Source of the DNA: Cacajao melanocephalus | Taxonomy: Eukaryota; Chordata; Mammalia; Primates; Pitheciidae | DNA: 64,000 nt | Direction: 5' to 3' | Assembly (NCBI GenBank): GCA_963573385.1 | Contig: CAUYLG010033097.1 | Span: 62,001-126,000, forward strand | Shown here: piece after piece, positions 59,421 through 64,000 of the stretch | Layout of the letters: every line of letters begins with the position of its first letter | Numbering within the stretch: the stretch's first letter is position 1 | Notes under the pieces: generated by a model | What the model was told of the DNA's origin: nothing | Seen by the model: the letters and a program-made list of their open reading frames with translations, nothing else | Database searches by the model: none | Made by a program: the position numbers and the translations under genes

Positions 59421-62059
59421 CAAAAAATGTTATATGTTATGATGTTACTGGTCCTTATTTCACAGGAAAAAATTAATAAATTCATGCACTGTTGTTTTCA
59501 CACAGCTCTTCTAGTAGCTGCAACATCCAGTAATGAGTGAGAGTGATGTGTGGAATCCTAGGGTTCTCTTAAAGAGGGAACTTGCCGCTGGGTGGGAGGA
59601 GAAAGGAGAGGTGAATGCAGCACTCTAAGGCCAGGCTAGTTTGCCCATGGGGAATGAAGACACCAGGCAGAGAGGCATTGTCTGAGAAGACTAAGTTTAC
59701 AGCAGGACTGAAAGTGACTTCTTATCTCCCATCCAGACTTCCCGGGGGCAAGGGTGGGGAGATAACTCAAACTCAGCCAAGGTGATTTTTGCTTTCTTTT
59801 TTTTTATGATGCTGAATATTTATTTTCTCCCATCTTCTCTCTCCAGATCTATGGACATAATTTACACAGGACCCCTGAGGGTAATTAAGCCAACAATTCC
59901 TTTGCCAGTAAAATGAGAAAAACCAGCTCTCAGTAAATTCTGAATTCCACTATGGATGTTGCAGAAACAGAACTAAAAACAGCTGCAGTTTATCTGTGCT
60001 GCCGAATTGACTATAATTTGCTGCTACCCTCACCCTTACCACATAGCAATCAGTGTACAGAAGTGCAGAATTTTAAGATGATGAATGTTTTATTTCTTAA
60101 AATAAACAGTAGCAATTTAGCAACACAGTTATGTATTTTACATTTTTTTTATGTAGTAAAAGTATATTGGAAACTTCCTTAGTGTCAAAAATCCTTACAT
60201 GCACTTGTCAAATGTATCAAGATGACAAGCTAATATGGAATTCAGATTTAAATAACAGACATCTCAGATACATTCTATGAAACTTCTGGTTGTTTTGTTT
60301 GCACTGACCCAGCGATGTCTATTGCCTACTCCTGGTCTGGTATTTTAAGATTGTCAGAAATAGTCATGCATTCCAAAAGCTAGGACTAGACCAAGTTGTA
60401 AGGGATTTTTTTTTTTTTTACAAGTTAACTTTTTATCAGCCTAGCAAATACCAGCCACCAAATGAGTTTCTTTGCTTAGAATCATTTCCTCAGTCCAATA
60501 TCTGCTTTCCATGTTTGCAGTACACTGATATAGTCTTACCTAAGCTGGTTATTACTACCATCTCTTATCAAACCTAAGATCGGTGGATTTTAAACACACC
60601 ATTATTTCATTTATGACTAAGCAAGAAAAATGCTGCCAATTAAGCTACATCATCCATCATTAAGATGTTTCCCCATTTCAGAGATGTTCAATGAGAAAAA
60701 TAACGTGCATCTTAGGATCTACGAAATATGGCATCTCTACTTTTCAAAGAAGAAAACTGGTTTAGTGACTGATGAAAGTTTGCGTAGCTATGAAATGGTA
60801 AAAACAGGAGGCAGTCTCTTATTTCTGACTCCTGATCTTTCCAACATGGATTGTCTCACATTGCGACCTTGAGTCATGAATTCCCTCTGGGCTGCACTTT
60901 TTCCTTCTTTGTTTCAAGTGACGTTAACAGGGATAATAACCAGAATATCAGTGAGTCACAGTGGGACACTGAGCTAAAAAGGATTCTTTTGAATTCAAAT
61001 GATCCTTTTTGCTATCTCAGGGCCCCTTGGTCTTTTACCAGATTGAATCTTGTTTGTTTTTCCTTATTATTAAATATAACTATTCAACTACTATATGCCA
61101 GCACTTGAAAACTATATAGTAGAAGAGATTTCAGGTCCAATGAATGAGCTTTTGTCAATGTGATTAAGATAAGTGATATGACTCCAATGTTGGATTTGGG
61201 AAGATGTTATTGTATGAATATGATTAGTTTTAGTACATATCCGAACTGTGTGATTTCATGAGTTTACACAGCTAGTGTCTTCTGGCTTCATTACACATAC
61301 GGAATTGATTATGAGAACTTGGCACAAAGTTTATAAAAGGTGACCGGGTGCCATTGCAGAGTTCAGTGTTCCCACAGTTAGCTCTGAGGGTATGTCACCT
61401 GCTCAGGATCCTCTGTCCCTAGTAGCTCTTACCCTACTTGGTGGAGCTTTGTTCTTGTATTTTGAGATCTCCTTTCAAATCCAAATGCCACAGGCAAAAC
61501 ATTTCAGTCCTTGCTGCTATTATGCATTTACATAACCTGTTATATAACTCCTTGCTTGTCATAAATGTTAATTAGCTGTGGTTTGTGAGGCATCCAGAGG
61601 TTATTCCAATTTTACTGATGAGGAAATGAAGGGTAAGATTGATCTGGGAGCAATAATTTGAATCATGCCACATGGAGACAATAGCAGTTTTAGGAATTAA
61701 CACTCAGGCTCTTGATTTGCTCCTTCTCTGTTTAACCCATGGATTAAACAATCTCTGGCTATTCATTTTCTTCAGAGGGGGGCCCCAAAAGCACCTCTGT
61801 TGTCAATGCCTTAAATCTCATAAATATTTAGAGATTTAAGATACACGCCCACCCACCACTGACTATTTCCAACCACACTAGCCTTTATAACCAAATCGTT
61901 CTTCTTGCCATGTGCTGAATCCACCTCCTTGTCCCACTCTTTCCTAGGGCATATCCTACAGGTTCCTGCTTTTGGCCAGGGCTCAAAGCCCACCCTCAGG
62001 AAGTGCCAGGAAGCTTCCAGCACGTGATCACATTCTGCTTTGTGCTTGCTGCTTCGTGT
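59421..62059. other. Unassigned non-coding sequence
   Basis: About 2.6 kb without a called repeat. A poly(T) run lies at about 60406-60420. A weak MIR-like patch is possible at 61600-61680 ('attttactgatgaggaaatg'). Short frames have no domains. Confidence 0.4.
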
Positions 62060-62185
62060 GTTAACATTCTTCAAGTATGTTCTTTGTGAACAGGGGACCA
62101 TGTCTTTCATTTTTCTTTATTCTCTACCTCACCTCAATTATGCTGAGTCCACAGATATTTCTCAATAACTATTAATTCATATCAA
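62060..62185 (+). mobile_element. L2 LINE 3' end relic
   Basis: 'ctttgtgaacaggggaccat' and 'agtccacagatatttctcaa' match the L2 3' terminal pattern. Diverged. Confidence 0.6.
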
Positions 62186-62575
62186 AAGGAGTATTTGACC
62201 AAGTGGATCCATCAGTAGGTCAGTTACATACTTAGCCAGCTGATTAAAAAAAAAAGATTCCATGAATCGATCAGTTAGGACAACTAGCTACATTCTATAG
62301 CCAATTTTCTCTGCAAACTTCTTCATTTATAATATTCCATACCGAGTTACACCATCTCTCACTCTACTGTATTTGAAATCAATAACTTCATATTTGCATA
62401 TAGTCCCTGAGGATCTGGGAAGAATATCTTAGAAAGCTCCCAGGAGTTCTGTGTGCTTGGCAAAGAATATGAATAAACCTGTCAGCAATATATCCAGGGT
62501 GGATGGCTCTAGGGTGTTGAGTGACAGCAAGTGGGAGATCTGCTGGCAAGAGGAAGAGTCTAGAGGGACCTTAGA

Positions 62576-62921
62576 GAGGGACCTAGACTTTGCTTAGAGA
62601 TGGATCTAGGCTTTGCTTAGAAAGGGATCTAGGCTTTGCTTAGAGAGGGATCTACGTTTTACTTAGAGAGGAATCTAGGTTTTGCTTAGAGAAGGATCTA
62701 GGTTTTGCTTAGAAAGGGATCTAGTTACTTTGCTTAGAGAGGGACTTAGGCTTTGCTTAGAGAGGGATCTAGACTTTGCTTAGAGAGGGATCTAGGCTTT
62801 GCTTAGAAAGGGATTTAGGCTTTGCTTAGAGAGGATCTAGGTTTTACTTAGAGAGGGATCTAGGCTTTGCTTGGAGAGGGATCTAGGTTTTGCTTAGAGA
62901 GAGAACCAGGCTTTGCTAACA
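62576..62921 (+). repeat. 23-bp minisatellite, about 15 copies
   Basis: The unit is gagggatctaggctttgc followed by ttaga (23 bp). Fifteen tandem copies can be laid end to end. Copy 7 is 25 bp and copy 12 is 22 bp; all others are 23 bp. Copies 3, 7 and 11 begin AA instead of GA. Copies 4 and 12 share TTTTACTT, and copies 1 and 9 share CTAGACTTT. The unit length is not a multiple of three and no long frame crosses the array, so it is not coding. Confidence 0.98.
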
Positions 62922-64000
62922 TATTTTGCTTTTGCCCCTTCTTTGGGTCTAATGCAGAATGTGGCATGGTCTGTAAGTGAAATGTGAGTTCATATTTTTA
63001 AAAATTAAAAGTCTTTTAAAAGCCAATGCTTTATAATTTAGAGATTTCAGATTCAGCTCTTGGATTAAATTATTTTGTCATCTTGGATATTTTACTGTAA
63101 TTTGAACTTTCTACTATATGTAGGCAACTCTGCTAAAAAAAAAAAAAAAAAATTAAAGCCCTAGCATAAAATGAAATTTCCCTGTTACTCTTATTTTTTG
63201 GTGTTTATGTAATTTTTTTCTCTCTCCCAGTTTATACTGGATGAAAAAGGAGGATTATATTTAACTGGACAGAATTAACTACTCTCATGAATTGATAGGC
63301 TTCGTTTTCCTTTTTAAAAAGCCTTAAAATAGAAAGTCAAAGAAGGGAATCTTCTGATCCTAGTAAGCTGATCATATCAGGATAAAAGAAGTGCTGCTCT
63401 TTTAACAAATCAGGTATAGCAGGACTAGATGGGAGGGTGATGTGGTTGTGACAGCTGTCACTCTTTGATTACTAGAGTTGATAGGGTGATGCAACTCCTT
63501 AAGTACGTCACAGCATGTTCATAGGAATGAAAGAAACAACAAAAAGCAGGGACAAAAATCTCCAGTGCCCTGTGAACTACTAAGGTACACAGAATTTGGT
63601 CCGTTATTAATGCTTAACTTGAATCATTTAATGACACTGATTATCATCATTGTGCATAACCAAGAACAGTAAATGAAAGAGTGGCCGATCTGAACAGCCT
63701 TGTGCATCACCAGAAAATAACCACCTTGGCAGCCTTTACATAGTGTTGGATGAATCACCGAAGTGTGGGGTCTTGACTTTTGGGAACAGGCAGCTTCTTA
63801 TAAAGCAGTAGGCTAAAACCATCACAAGAGCATTTCTTTTAAGCCTGCGATGGAGGCCAGGGTGTTGATCTGACCACCCACTAGGACTAATAGCTAATCG
63901 TTCAATCTTCTGATGCCAAAGGAAATTCAAAAGAGGAACTAAAGAGACAACTGTGGCTTAACAGGAGGGGAGGAACTGACCAAACAGCAGAAACTAAAAT
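62922..64000. other. Unassigned non-coding sequence with an A run
   Basis: A18 at about 63135-63152 may be the tail of an unrecognised retroinsertion, but no body or TSD was found. The rest to the window end is unassigned. Confidence 0.4.

Noticed and set aside
62576..62921. CRISPR-like or coding repeat array
   Set aside because: Units are contiguous 23-mers without spacers, and 23 is not a multiple of three. It is a minisatellite in primate-type DNA.
63135..63152. Poly(A) run as the tail of a retroinsertion
   Set aside because: No element body of a known family is visible upstream, and no TSD pair was found.

Overview
This window looks like ordinary non-coding nuclear DNA of a higher primate, most likely human. 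The evidence is 15 Alu elements, primate-type L1 3' ends, two THE1 LTRs, and MLT1, MER2-like, MIR and L2 remnants. I find no convincing protein-coding gene, rRNA, tRNA, CpG island, CRISPR array or bacterial or phage-type feature. Open frames reach at most about 166 codons. The longest lie in antisense Alu sequence, and the rest are no longer than chance would give in 64 kb. All family names come from remembered consensus patterns, not a database search.

Layout. 0-15 kb: one Alu, an L1 3' end with a candidate target-site duplication (TSD), a THE1 solo LTR with a perfect 5-bp TSD, an ERVL/MaLR-like LTR, several MIR/L2 relics and an antisense L1 3' end. 15-26 kb: nested insertions, namely Alu in a hAT element, Alu in a 2.5-kb L1, THE1 in an MLT1 LTR, an ERV-like solo LTR in a MER2-type Tigger element, and Alu in another MLT1 LTR. 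26-38 kb: MIR relics, one young-looking L1 3' stub, a head-to-tail Alu pair, a solo LTR carrying an Alu, further Alus and a G-run block. 38-50 kb: an Alu split by a local duplication, an L2 stretch, a MER5A-type element split by an Alu, a second solo LTR of the same family carrying an L1 stub, and two more Alus. 50-64 kb: one L1 3' end carrying a hAT element, then mostly unassigned AT-rich sequence, an inverted repeat, and a 23-bp minisatellite near 62.6-62.9 kb.

No genes can be described as working together. What can be read is insertion order, from nesting and TSDs. The most informative structures are not standard repeats. They are: a roughly 290-bp copy of a nearby segment pasted inside an Alu (40.7-41.0 kb); two inverted-repeat pairs with arms 1.2-1.5 kb apart (6.4/7.9 kb and 55.1/56.4 kb); a 54-bp poly(A)-tailed insertion between 18-bp direct repeats (21.5 kb); a 25-bp dispersed match between a MIR and an LTR; and a minisatellite with signs of an 8-unit block duplication.
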